DNA from: Mycobacterium sp. 1554424.7
GTDB lineage: Bacteria; Actinomycetota; Actinomycetes; Mycobacteriales; Mycobacteriaceae
DNA: 64,000 nucleotides
Reading direction: 5' to 3'
NCBI RefSeq assembly: GCF_001665295.1
Contig: NZ_LZSE01000036.1
Span: forward strand, 1-64,000
The position numbers and the translations under genes are program-made. The notes beneath the pieces were generated by a model that was not told the DNA's origin, did not search any database, and was given only the letters and a program-made list of their open reading frames with translations. This document shows positions 41,476-50,021 of this stretch, one piece after another (within the stretch, counting starts at the first letter, position 1; the number at the start of each line of letters is the position of its first letter).

Positions 41476-42469
41476 GCACTTTGGCCCTATCGAGGGTTCG
41501 CTGCGCGGCTTCGATGATGCGTCCCGGCGACGGGTACACCTGCGCCTCCAGCGCGGCGGCGGCCGGGTTGGGGACGAACCGGGCGGCGACGCGCTCGACG
41601 GGGGCGGCCAGCTGGCCGAACAACTCCGAGTGCAGGATGGCGGCGATCTCGGCCCCCGGGCCGGCGAACTGGACCGCGTCGTGCACCACCACGACTCGCC
41701 TTGTGCGCCGCGCGGATTCGACGATCGTCTCGACGTCGAGCGGCACCAGCGTGCGCAAGTCGACGACCTCGGCGCTGATGCCCTGTTCCGCCAGTGCGTC
41801 CGCCGCCGCGAGCGCGTCGTGCACGGGCCGTCCGTAGGCGATCAGCGTGACGTCGGTGCCGGGCCGCTTGATGTCGGCCTGGCCGAGGGGGATCGAGAAT
41901 CCGGGTTCGACGGGGACGGGCCCCTTCTTGCCCTGCAGCCGGATCGTCTCGATGAACAGGCAGGGATCCTCGTCGAAGATCGCCGACGTGAGAAGGCCTT
42001 TCCCGTCGCGCGGGGTGGACGGCACGACCACCTTCATGCCGGGGATGTGCATGAACCACGCCTCCAGGCTTTGGGAGTGCGTGGCGCCGGTGGCCAGCCC
42101 GGCGTAGACCTGGGTGCGGATGGTGATCGGCGCCGTCGTTCGCCCGGCCGTCATGAACCGCAATTTCGCGGCGTTGTTGATCAGCTGGTCCGCCGCGATG
42201 CCGATGAAGTCCATGATCATGATCTCGGCCACGGGCAGCATCCCGTCGATGGCGGCGCCGATGGCGGCGCCGACGATCGCGGCCTCCGAGATGGGCGTGT
42301 CCAGCACCCGGTCGTGGCCATACTTCGTCGACAGCCCCGCCGTCGGTCCGGACGCGCCGGGATCGGCGATGTCCTCACCGAGCAGGAACACCCGGTCGTC
42401 GGCGCCCAGTGCCTCGTCGAGCGCGAGGTTGAGCGCCTCGCGCATCGTCATCTCTTTCTCTTGCGTCAT
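41468..42469 (-). CDS. 2-oxoacid dehydrogenase E1 component, beta subunit
   Basis: Protein of 333 aa. MREALNLALDEALGADDRVFLLGEDIADPGASGPTAGLSTKYG and VLDTPISEAAIVGAAIGAAIDGMLPVAEIMIMDF are the transketolase-like Pyr domain of PDH/acetoin/branched-chain E1 beta. SPGRIIEAAQRTL at the end completes the C-terminal domain. It overlaps the E1 alpha stop by 4 nt and the lipoyl gene start by 8 nt. With E1 alpha it forms a ThDP-dependent heterotetramer that decarboxylates a 2-oxoacid or cleaves an alpha-hydroxyketone. Which substrate is unknown. Confidence 0.93.
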   Translation of the reverse strand: MTQEKEMTMREALNLALDEALGADDRVFLLGEDIADPGASGPTAGLSTKYGHDRVLDTPISEAAIVGAAIGAAIDGMLPVAEIMIMDFIGIAADQLINNAAKLRFMTAGRTTAPITIRTQVYAGLATGATHSQSLEAWFMHIPGMKVVVPSTPRDGKGLLTSAIFDEDPCLFIETIRLQGKKGPVPVEPGFSIPLGQADIKRPGTDVTLIAYGRPVHDALAAADALAEQGISAEVVDLRTLVPLDVETIVESARRTRRVVVVHDAVQFAGPGAEIAAILHSELFGQLAAPVERVAARFVPNPAAAALEAQVYPSPGRIIEAAQRTLDRAKVHG

Positions 42470-43455
42470 ACCGGAAACCCGATCGGGGTTGCGTACACGT
42501 CCCGGTCGAGCTCGTCGATCGAGGGGGGCTCCGCGGCCATGACGGTGGCCAGGGCGTGTTCCACCGTCGCCAGGGCGTCGCCGTCGATGCGGTCGAGCTC
42601 GTCCGGGCTGCAGACGCCGGATTCCGCGAGGTGGTCGCGGAACCGCGGCACCGGGTCGGCCGCCATGGCCGCGGCCAGTTGATCCTTGGGGATGTAGGGC
42701 ATCCGGTCACCGAAGTAGTGGCCGCGGAAGCGGAACGTCACGCACTCGATGAACGTGGGGCCTTCGCCGGCCCGCGCCCGCCGCAGGGCCTCGTCGAGAG
42801 CCGACTTGACCGCCAGCGGATCGTTGCCGTCGACGCGAACCCCCGGCATGCCGTAACCCGCGGCGCGTTCGACGACGTGCTCGAGCTTCATCGTGTCCGA
42901 GGTCGGTGTCATCTCGGCGAACAGATTGTTCTGGCACACGAACACCAGCGGCAGGTCCCACAGCGCGGCCATGTTGGCCGCCTCGTGAAACGAGCCGGTG
43001 TTGGTCGCGCCGTCGCCGAAGCTGACCACCGTCACGCGGTCGAGGCCCTTGCGCTTGCCCGCCATCGCCAGCCCCACGGCGACGGGCGGTCCGGCCCCGA
43101 CGATCCCGGTCGAGAGCATGACGCCCTTGCCGGGGTTGGCGATGTGCATGGTGCCGCCCTTGCCGCGGCTCGCGCCGACGGTGCGCCCCATCATCTCGCC
43201 GTAGATCTCCTCGAGCGGCACACCCTTGCCGATCAGATCGTGCAGCCCGCGATAGGTTGTCACCAACTGGTCGTCGGGCCGCAGCGCCACGCCCATCGCG
43301 GCGGCGATGGCCTCCTGGCCGCGCGACGGCCAGTACACGCACATGAACTCCCCGGTGCCGATGCCCTTGGACAGGCGGTCGTCGGCGGCCTTCATCAGGA
43401 CCATCAGTTCGTAGAGCCGCCGCCCGACGTCGGGGCCGGGGCCATCGTCGCTCAC
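42466..43455 (-). CDS. 2-oxoacid dehydrogenase E1 component, alpha subunit (ThDP-binding)
   Basis: Protein of 329 aa. The thiamine diphosphate motif GDGATNTGSFHEAANMAALWDLPLVFVCQNN is complete. The phosphorylation-loop-like SRGKGGTMHIANPGKG and TFRFRGHYFGD are typical of the PDH/acetoin dehydrogenase alpha family. It is coupled to E1 beta by an ATGA overlap and lies 33 nt after the mycofactocin-type SDR gene. It resembles acetoin dehydrogenase alpha (AcoA-like) at least as much as PDH, but no AcoC is present. Confidence 0.93.
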   Translation of the reverse strand: MSDDGPGPDVGRRLYELMVLMKAADDRLSKGIGTGEFMCVYWPSRGQEAIAAAMGVALRPDDQLVTTYRGLHDLIGKGVPLEEIYGEMMGRTVGASRGKGGTMHIANPGKGVMLSTGIVGAGPPVAVGLAMAGKRKGLDRVTVVSFGDGATNTGSFHEAANMAALWDLPLVFVCQNNLFAEMTPTSDTMKLEHVVERAAGYGMPGVRVDGNDPLAVKSALDEALRRARAGEGPTFIECVTFRFRGHYFGDRMPYIPKDQLAAAMAADPVPRFRDHLAESGVCSPDELDRIDGDALATVEHALATVMAAEPPSIDELDRDVYATPIGFPV

Positions 43456-43488
43456 CGGCCCCCTCCAGTTCCGTTGCGCGGCATGTGT

Positions 43489-44355
43489 TTACGCACCCGC
43501 CCAGGGCTTGACCTTGAGGAAGCCACCGCCGTCGACGCGGAGTTGCTGGCCGGTGACGTAGCGCGCCGCGTCGGAGGCGAGGAACAGCACGGCCTCGCTG
43601 ATGTCCTCGGGTTCGACGTATGGGATGGGCATCGCCTGGACCACCGGGAAGACGGGTTCGGCGTCTTCGCGCTTGGGCTCGGACAGGTCCGGCCGGAATG
43701 CCCGGTACATCGGCGCGCTGTGCAGCATGTCGGTGTTGACATTCGTCGGATGCACCGCGTTCATCCGGATGCTGAAGGGCGCGAGCGCCAGGGCGAAGTC
43801 GTGGACATAGTGCGCGGCAGCCAGTTTCGCGAAGGCGTACCCGGCCCCGCCCGGCCCACCGGACGCGCCGCCGCCGGTGTTCAGCGACGACATGAACGCC
43901 GCGTTGGACCCGATCACGATGATCGACGCCCCGGTCTGCAGGTGTTTGAGGCTCGCGTGCACCAGGTTGAGCACGCCGAGCAGGTCGACGTCGACGGCGT
44001 CGGCGAACGCCTGCGGCGGCAGGCCCGCGGTGAGCGGGCAGATGCCGGCGTTGGCCACCACGATGTCGAGATGCCCGAACTCGGCCACGCCCTGGTCGAC
44101 GGCGGCGGCCAGCGCCACCCGGTCGCGCACGTCCGCGATCGCCGTGAACGCGCGCTGCCCCTCCTTCTCGACCAGCCGCGCCGTCTCGTCGAGATCCTCC
44201 GGGCGGGCCAGCGGGTATTCGTTCGTTTCGATGTCCGCGCAGATGTCCACCGCGATGATGTCGGCGCCCTCGGCGGCCAGTAGCCGCGCATGCGAACGTC
44301 CCTGCCCCCGCGCGGCCCCGCTGATCAAGGCCACCTTGCCCGTCACCCTGCCCAT
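43489..44355 (-). CDS. Mycofactocin-coupled-type SDR oxidoreductase
   Basis: Protein of 288 aa from the ATG at 44355. GKVALISGAARGQGRSHARLLAAEGADIIAVDICADI is the distinctive opening of the mycofactocin-associated SDR subfamily, which binds NAD tightly and recycles through mycofactocin. VANAGIC, IVIGSNAAF and AGYAFAKLA supply the rest of the catalytic pattern (Y..AK). It is the first gene of the eight-gene operon and probably oxidises an alcohol intermediate. An extra 7 codons from a TTG upstream are possible but unlikely. Confidence 0.9.
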   Translation of the reverse strand: MGRVTGKVALISGAARGQGRSHARLLAAEGADIIAVDICADIETNEYPLARPEDLDETARLVEKEGQRAFTAIADVRDRVALAAAVDQGVAEFGHLDIVVANAGICPLTAGLPPQAFADAVDVDLLGVLNLVHASLKHLQTGASIIVIGSNAAFMSSLNTGGGASGGPGGAGYAFAKLAAAHYVHDFALALAPFSIRMNAVHPTNVNTDMLHSAPMYRAFRPDLSEPKREDAEPVFPVVQAMPIPYVEPEDISEAVLFLASDAARYVTGQQLRVDGGGFLKVKPWAGA

Positions 44356-44581
44356 ATTCCGTCCTATCCCCTCCAAAGCCCTACATCAGCGACCCACGTT
44401 GGGGGCCAAAGCAATTCGGTGCCAAAGAGCGGGGGATGCGCGGGCTCATCGCAGCGCGGAGCGGGGTCGGACCAATGGTCGGCCCCATCGCTTCTCCTCC
44501 ACGAAAACCGCGCGTGGCCGCAGCCGGGCTGTCGATATCCCTTAGAGTAGCTAGAATACTTAAAATAGCAAGAAAGGCGGG
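44356..44581. promoter_or_regulatory. Divergent promoter region between the catabolic operon and CoA-transferase
   Basis: This 226-bp gap drives the eight-gene operon leftward and the CoA-transferase rightward. From about 44535 to 44575 it is unusually AT-rich (TAGAATACTTAAAATAG), which suits a promoter core for the rightward gene. GACC/GGTC arms at 44470-44480 are a weak dyad. No KstR/KstR2-type palindrome was recognised, so steroid-regulon control is not supported. Confidence 0.4.
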
Positions 44582-45808
44582 GTGGCCTTGTCCGGCGTGC
44601 TGAGCGGTGTCCGAGTGGTCGAGCTGGCGTCGTGGACGTACGTGCCGTCGGCCGGGGCGGCCCTGTCCGACTGGGGCGCCGACGTGATCAAGGTGGAAGG
44701 TGTCGCCGCGGGGGACCCCGGACGCGCGCTGGTGGTCGGTGGCTTCACCCGCCAGGCGGCCCGCCCGGACGCCGACTTCATCCTCGAGTTGGGCAATCGC
44801 GGCAAGCGCAGCATCGCCATCGACATCAAGTCGGAGACGGGCCGCGAGCTGTTCGGGCGCCTATTGGCCAGTGCGGATGTGTTCCTGACCAATTGGCTGC
44901 CCGGCGCGCTCGAGCGGGCCCGGCTCACCGTCGACGACATCCGCGCGTTCAACCCGAAGATCATCATCGCGAGGGGCACCGGGCTGGGGGTCCGGGGTCC
45001 GGACCGGGACCGCGGCGGGTTCGACGCCGCCACGTATCTGGCGCGTGGCGGGGTGGCGTACACGCTGACGCCGTTCGGCACCGACACCCCGGCCGTCCAG
45101 GGCCCGGGGTTCGGCGACCTGCAGGGCGGGGCGACGCTGGCCGGCGGGGTGTGCGCCGCGCTGTTTCACCGAGAGCGGACCGGCGAACCGACGATCGTGG
45201 ATTCCTCGCTGCTCGCACAAGCGATGTGGGCGATCGCGCCGTCGATCTCGGCGGCCGATTTCTTCGACATCGACGGCATCCCGGGCGCCCCGCCGGGGCT
45301 GGCCATCAATCCCCTGGTGAACCGGTACAAAACCCGCGACGGCAGGTGGATACAGCTGGTCTTCCTGCAGCCCGACAAGTTCTGGGCCGGCTTCTGCGAA
45401 CGCATGGGCCTGCCCGAGTTGGCCGCCGATGAACGGTTCGTGCCGTCCAGCAACCTGATTGCCAACGCGGCGGCAGCGACCGAGATCTTCGCGAACGCCT
45501 TCGCCGGCCATGACCTGGCGCACTGGCGCAAGGTGCTGGAGGAGGAACCGGGGGTGTGGGGCGCGCTCGCGACGCCGCGCGAGACCCTCAACGACCCACA
45601 GGTCGAGCCCAATGGGTACGTCGTGACCAACGTCGACGATCACGGCGAGAAGTACCGGATCGTCGCGGCGCCCGTTCAATTCGACGAGACGCCGCCGGCG
45701 CCGGCCCGCGCCCCGGAACACGGGCAGCACACCGAGGAGATTCTGCTCGAACTCGACGTCGACTGGGACGACATCGCCAGGGCGAAGGATCTCGGCGCCA
45801 TCCTCTGA
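44582..45808 (+). CDS. CaiB/BaiF family CoA-transferase (class III)
   Basis: Protein of 408 aa starting at GTG. It opens LSGVRVVELASWTYVPSAGAALSDWGADVIKVE, the signature of class III CoA-transferases, followed by GNRGKRSIAIDIKS. The catalytic Asp is expected in GPGFGDLQGGATLAGG. The family moves CoA between carboxylates, for example in carnitine, bile-acid and formate/oxalate metabolism. It is divergent from the catabolic operon and likely exchanges CoA on its intermediates. Confidence 0.93.
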   Translation: MALSGVLSGVRVVELASWTYVPSAGAALSDWGADVIKVEGVAAGDPGRALVVGGFTRQAARPDADFILELGNRGKRSIAIDIKSETGRELFGRLLASADVFLTNWLPGALERARLTVDDIRAFNPKIIIARGTGLGVRGPDRDRGGFDAATYLARGGVAYTLTPFGTDTPAVQGPGFGDLQGGATLAGGVCAALFHRERTGEPTIVDSSLLAQAMWAIAPSISAADFFDIDGIPGAPPGLAINPLVNRYKTRDGRWIQLVFLQPDKFWAGFCERMGLPELAADERFVPSSNLIANAAAATEIFANAFAGHDLAHWRKVLEEEPGVWGALATPRETLNDPQVEPNGYVVTNVDDHGEKYRIVAAPVQFDETPPAPARAPEHGQHTEEILLELDVDWDDIARAKDLGAIL

Positions 45809-46186
<378 letters not shown>

Positions 46187-46227
46187 GCGCGGAACGGCAT
46201 CGAGGAATGGAAACGGAAGGAGTCATG

Positions 46228-46653
46228 ATGGACATCGCGATTGCGACGCCGCTGCACACCTCTTTCGAGGACGCGGTCGCGCGTACCCGCCAGGCGCTCG
46301 CGGAGCAGGGCTTTGGCGTGCTGACCGAGATCAACGTGAAGGCCACGCTGAAGGCCAAACTCGGCCACGACATGGAGGACTACCTGATCCTCGGCGCCTG
46401 CAACCCGCCGCTGGCGCATCGCGCCGTGGAGGCGAATCGCCAGATCGGCCTGCTGCTGCCCTGCAATGTCGTCGTTCGCACCGACCCCGAGGAGGCCGGC
46501 ACGGTGCTCGTTGAGGCGATGAATCCCGGGCTCCTGGTGCGGGTCACCGGTGAGCCGGAACTGCGTCCGGTCGCCGAAGAGGTGGGGGACAGGCTGCGAG
46601 CGGCGATCGAGTCACTCAACGTTCGCTCCGGTGCGCCCGCGAACGCCGAGTAG
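46228..46653 (+). CDS. DUF302 domain protein
   Basis: Protein of 141 aa. The DUF302 fold is recognised from TSFEDAVARTRQALAEQGFGVLTEINVKATLKAKLG and LGACNPPLAHRAVEANRQIGLLLPCNVVVR. AAGGAG lies 5 nt before the ATG at 46228; the ATG at 46225 is too close to it. DUF302 proteins are small alpha/beta proteins frequently found with CsoR-type regulators and sulfur or redox genes; their reaction is unknown. The CNPP Cys could be functional. Confidence 0.88.
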   Translation: MDIAIATPLHTSFEDAVARTRQALAEQGFGVLTEINVKATLKAKLGHDMEDYLILGACNPPLAHRAVEANRQIGLLLPCNVVVRTDPEEAGTVLVEAMNPGLLVRVTGEPELRPVAEEVGDRLRAAIESLNVRSGAPANAE

Positions 46654-46659
46654 GCCGAC

Positions 46660-47019
46660 ATGTCAGACCAACATCACCACGACGTCCTGCAGGAGCTGCT
46701 GCCCCAGCACCGTGAGCTGCGCAAGCAAATCCCCGAGGTGTACAAGGGGTTCGCGGCGCTGAGCGGCGCGGCCCTGACCGATGGCGCGCTGAGCCACAAG
46801 GTCAAAGAGCTCATGGCGCTGGCGATCGGCGTCGTCCAGGGCTGCGACGGGTGCATCGCCTCGCACGCCCAGGCGGCCGCCCGCGCCGGCGCCACCCGCG
46901 ACGAGACCGCGGAGGCCATCGGCGTCACCATCCTCATGCACGGCGGGCCGGCCACCATTTACGGCGCTCGCGCCTACACGGCCTTCTGCGAATTCGCCGA
47001 CGCGGAGGCGGGGGCATAG
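46660..47019 (+). CDS. Carboxymuconolactone decarboxylase/AhpD-like protein
   Basis: Protein of 119 aa, 6 nt after DUF302. The AhpD active-site motif is complete: VVQGCDGCIASHAQAAARAGA gives CxxC followed by the catalytic His. MHGGPATIYGARAYTAF forms the second helix pair. Such proteins act as thiol-dependent peroxidases or disulfide reductases, matching a sulfur- or redox-sensing repressor at the head of the operon. I recall Rv1767 as its likely M. tuberculosis counterpart. Confidence 0.9.
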   Translation: MSDQHHHDVLQELLPQHRELRKQIPEVYKGFAALSGAALTDGALSHKVKELMALAIGVVQGCDGCIASHAQAAARAGATRDETAEAIGVTILMHGGPATIYGARAYTAFCEFADAEAGA

Positions 47020-47042
47020 CCCGAACGGCTCCGCGTCGGGCT
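47018..47042 (+). terminator. Terminator-like hairpin overlapping the AhpD-like stop
   Basis: AGCCCGA (47018-47024) and TCGGGCT (47036-47042) make a perfect 7-bp stem with an 11-nt loop that begins within the stop codon. It ends the csoR-DUF302-ahpD transcript. Confidence 0.55.
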
Positions 47043-47511
47043 CTCCGGGGCATGTGCCGTGCAGCGGTCTTGATAGCGCCGTCGATATCAAGCCTGCGGG
47101 TCACCGCATACCCGGTCGAGACCGACCAGATCGGAGCCGGCCCATTGACGAATGCCCCGACGTGAAGGGGCCAAAGTCGTTGTCTGCCAATAATGTGATG
47201 ATCTTTGCCGCCCGCATTCCCACACAACCGCGACACGTTAGGGTGGGCGATCGAAACCGACCCCCGGTTGCGACCTCGAATACGGCACGCTTCGGCGAAG
47301 TACCGGCTCTCGCAGGCTGATTCGCGCGATCCCGGATCGGTCACAAGCGGGTATCGATTCCAGCGGTGCTCTGGCACAACGGCCTTCGCTCGACAAATCA
47401 TGGCATAGGGCGCCTTCGAGGGGACAAGGCGCGACGATGCGTACCGCACGAATTCTCGTCCGCCACGCGCGTGGCGGATTTCGTTCGGGCGCAACAGGAG
47501 GTATCGACAGC
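47043..47511. other. Intergenic region upstream of the ANTAR gene
   Basis: About 470 bp without a supported gene. Short frames lack recognisable domains or ribosome sites. A TAATGT (-10-like) lies near 47190. The last 20 bp contain the AGGAGG ribosome site of the ANTAR gene. Nothing else is evident. Confidence 0.5.
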
Positions 47512-47778
47512 ATGGTGGCGTACGGCCCGAACTCCAGCCGCATCCTCGACACCGCGCGGGGCATCCTGATCGGACTTCGCCGGTGCCCTTCGCAGGTCGC
47601 GTTGGACGAATTGCACAGTGCCGCATTGCGTCACAAGGTTCCGGTATTCGCCATGGCGTGGGCGCTCGTCCACCTGGCGGGTGACGGCGAAAAGACGCCG
47701 AGCTTCACTGACGCCCAGTCCGCGGCTCGTCACGAGTGGGGTTCGCTGTTCGGCGCGCCGACGGCGGTGAGCTGCTGA
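47512..47778 (+). CDS. ANTAR-domain protein
   Basis: Protein of 88 aa. SSRILDTARGILIGLRRCPSQVALDELHSAALRHKVPVFAMAWALV matches the ANTAR RNA-binding helix bundle (R.A.GIL pattern, then A..L...A...). It is nearly all ANTAR, with no GAF or receiver domain, so it may respond through dimerisation with another protein. ANTAR proteins bind tandem RNA hexaloops to antiterminate transcription. AGGAGG lies 10 nt before the ATG. Target RNAs are unknown. Confidence 0.8.
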   Translation: MVAYGPNSSRILDTARGILIGLRRCPSQVALDELHSAALRHKVPVFAMAWALVHLAGDGEKTPSFTDAQSAARHEWGSLFGAPTAVSC

Positions 47779-47856
47779 GCGGGAGCTAGGGACTTGGCGC
47801 CGGCCGGGGTCCTGGGGGGTACCACGGCCGTCGCCAACCAGCCGTTCCCGTAATCG

Positions 47857-48582
47857 TCAGCGCGTCCAGGCCGACGAGTTCTCCGCCGCGCGCAAGGCCG
47901 TGAGGATGCGCTGCTCCTTTTCGCGAAAGCGATCGGTGGGCGCGGGTACCGAGATCGCGACGACGTTGTCATCGGCGATGCGCCGGGCGATGGCGGCCGC
48001 CGAGATTCCCGGGGTGTGCTGGTCGCGGTCGAAAGCGATACCGGTGCGCCTGATCTCGGCGATCTCGTCGCGCAGCGCCTCGGCGACCTCGGGCCCGAAG
48101 CGAGCGATGGCCGCCTCGGCCTCGGCCTCGTCGAGGGCCGCCAGCGCCGCCTTCCCGTTGGCGGTCGAGTCCAGCGGGAACCGGACGCCGACGGCCGAGA
48201 CGGCGCGCAGCCGGTGCGGCGATTCGATCTGGTCGACGAACCACATCCGCTGGCCCCGCAGGACCGACAGGTCGACCGTTTCGTCGTCGGTTGCCCGCGC
48301 CACCCGTTCGATCGTCGGGCGGAATATCGTCGCGATCTGTTCCCCGTCGACCCTGCCGAAACCGAGCAGGCGGTCGCCGAGCGAAAAACGGCCCTGGGCA
48401 TCGACGTTCGCCAGGCCCACCTCCACCAGCCCGACCAGCAGGCGGCGAACCGTGGACTTGGCCAGCCCAAGCCGCTCGCCCAGGTCGACCAGGCGCAGCC
48501 GGCCCGGCTCCGCGGCGATCTCGTCCAGCGCGGCCGCGGCCCGGCGCAGCACCTGGATGCCTTCGTCACGACCGGTCGGCAA
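47857..48582 (-). CDS. IclR family transcriptional regulator
   Basis: Protein of 241 aa starting at TTG. The winged HTH is VLRRAAAALDEIAAEPGRLRLVDLGERLGLAKSTVRRLLVGLVEVGLA; the C-terminal effector domain contains STANGKAALAAL and GIAFDRDQHTPGISAAAIA, the usual IclR pocket. It is divergent from the FAD oxidoreductase/DAPG-hydrolase-like genes with palindromic sites in between. I recall Rv1773c of M. tuberculosis as a regulator in the same context. Confidence 0.9.
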   Translation of the reverse strand: MPTGRDEGIQVLRRAAAALDEIAAEPGRLRLVDLGERLGLAKSTVRRLLVGLVEVGLANVDAQGRFSLGDRLLGFGRVDGEQIATIFRPTIERVARATDDETVDLSVLRGQRMWFVDQIESPHRLRAVSAVGVRFPLDSTANGKAALAALDEAEAEAAIARFGPEVAEALRDEIAEIRRTGIAFDRDQHTPGISAAAIARRIADDNVVAISVPAPTDRFREKEQRILTALRAAENSSAWTR

Positions 48583-48627
48583 AAGTTTCCCCCTTAGACG
48601 CCCTTATTCGGCACGAGTCGACTATAG

Positions 48628-48668
48628 TGGACCGCATTGCGGATCACAAAGACCCGAAATGCGGATCA
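48628..48668. promoter_or_regulatory. IclR-type operator and repeated half-site
   Basis: TGGACCGCATTGCGGATCA (48628-48646) is an imperfect palindrome with 7 of 9 positions pairing. Its right half, TGCGGATCA, recurs as a direct repeat at 48660-48668, 22 bp (two helical turns) downstream. The sites lie between the IclR gene and the oxidoreductase start, ending 12 nt before the ATG. This layout fits IclR repression. Confidence 0.6.
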
Positions 48669-48680
48669 AAGGAGTTCCCC

Positions 48681-50021
48681 ATGGGCGCGCTACCGGCCGG
48701 GCGGCATTATTTCCGGGGCGACGAGGGGTATGAGGCCGCGCGGCGCGCCACGGTGTGGCATCAACGGGTGCCCGAGCGCTACCCCGAGGTGATCGTCCAG
48801 GCCGTCGACGCCGGGGACATCATCGCCGGCATCCGCCATGCCAAGGCCAACGGGCACAAGGTCAGCATCGTGTCGGGCGGGCACAGCTTCGCCGCCAGCC
48901 ATTTGCGCGACGGCGCCGTGCTGCTCGACGTCAGCCGCCTGGATCACGTCACGGTCGACGCCGAAAAGGGCCTCGCCGTCGTCGGTCCCGGCAAGGGGGG
49001 CAGCCTGCTGATGGCGGACCTGGAGGAGCAGGGGCTGTTCTTTCCCGGCGGCCACTGCAAGGGCGTATGCCTCGGCGGTTACCTGCTGCAGGGCGGGTAC
49101 GGCTGGAACAGCCGCATCTTCGGCCCGGCGTGCGAGAGCGTCGTCGGCCTGGACGTCATCACCGCCGACGGCGAGCAGATCCATTGCGACGCAGACAATC
49201 ACGTTGATCTTTACTGGGCGGCCCGCGGGGCCGGCCCGGGCTTCTTCGGGGTCGTCACGTCGTTCTACCTCAAGCTGTATCCGCGCCCGGCCGTCTGCGG
49301 CACCAGCATCTACGTCTATCCGTGGGACGTCGCCGACGAGGTCTACAGCTGGGCCCGAGGCATCAGCGCCGAGGTGGACCGCCGGGTGGAGATGCAGGCC
49401 ATCGCCACCCGCGGCCTCCCCGAGATGGGCATCGAGGGCCCCGCGATCGCATTCGCCTCCCCGGCGTTCGCCGATTCGGAGGAGGAAGCCCAGCAGGCCC
49501 TCGCCATCTTCGGCACCTGCCCCGTCGTCGACAAAGCGCTCCTCCAAGTCCCTTATCTGCCAAGCGATCTGCCCACCTGGTATACCGCCGTGATGACCCA
49601 CTATTTGAATGACCACCGCTACACGGCCGACAACATGTGGACCTCGGCGTCGGCCGAGCAGCTGCTGCCGGGCATCCGGACGATCCTGGACACCATGCCG
49701 CCGGCCCCGTCACACTTCCTGTGGCTGAACTGGGGCCCGTCCCCGCCGCGCCAGGACATGGCCTACAGCGTGGAAGACGAGATCTACCTGGCGCTCTACG
49801 GCTCGTGGAAGGACGCCGCCGACGACGAGAAGTACGGCGACTGGGCCGGATCCAACATGGCGGCGATGTCGCACCTGGCCACCGGGATCCAGCTCGCCGA
49901 CGAAAACCTGGGCAACCGGCCGGCGAAGTTCGCCACCGACGAGGCGATGGCGCGCCTCGACAAGGCGCGGGCCACCTATGACCCCGACGGCCTGTTCAAC
50001 AGTTGGATGGGACGACTCTGA
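48681..50021 (+). CDS. FAD-linked oxidoreductase (berberine-bridge/BBE-like, VAO family)
   Basis: Protein of 446 aa. The FAD PP-loop is VSIVSGGHSFAASH, and GHCKGVCLGGYLLQGGYGWNSRIFGPACESVVGLDVITADG is the flavin-binding region, in which the conserved His and Cys could give bicovalent attachment. The C-terminal YDPDGLFNSW is the BBE tail. Such enzymes oxidise alcohols or phenolic rings with O2. An AAAGGAG ribosome site precedes the ATG. The stop shares one base with the following gene (TGATG), so they are coupled. It resembles Rv1774 as recalled. Confidence 0.93.
   Translation: MGALPAGRHYFRGDEGYEAARRATVWHQRVPERYPEVIVQAVDAGDIIAGIRHAKANGHKVSIVSGGHSFAASHLRDGAVLLDVSRLDHVTVDAEKGLAVVGPGKGGSLLMADLEEQGLFFPGGHCKGVCLGGYLLQGGYGWNSRIFGPACESVVGLDVITADGEQIHCDADNHVDLYWAARGAGPGFFGVVTSFYLKLYPRPAVCGTSIYVYPWDVADEVYSWARGISAEVDRRVEMQAIATRGLPEMGIEGPAIAFASPAFADSEEEAQQALAIFGTCPVVDKALLQVPYLPSDLPTWYTAVMTHYLNDHRYTADNMWTSASAEQLLPGIRTILDTMPPAPSHFLWLNWGPSPPRQDMAYSVEDEIYLALYGSWKDAADDEKYGDWAGSNMAAMSHLATGIQLADENLGNRPAKFATDEAMARLDKARATYDPDGLFNSWMGRL

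Noticed and set aside
44356-44581. Possible KstR/KstR2 operator for the catabolic operon
   Set aside because: No sequence close to the known KstR or KstR2 palindromes was found in the divergent gap.
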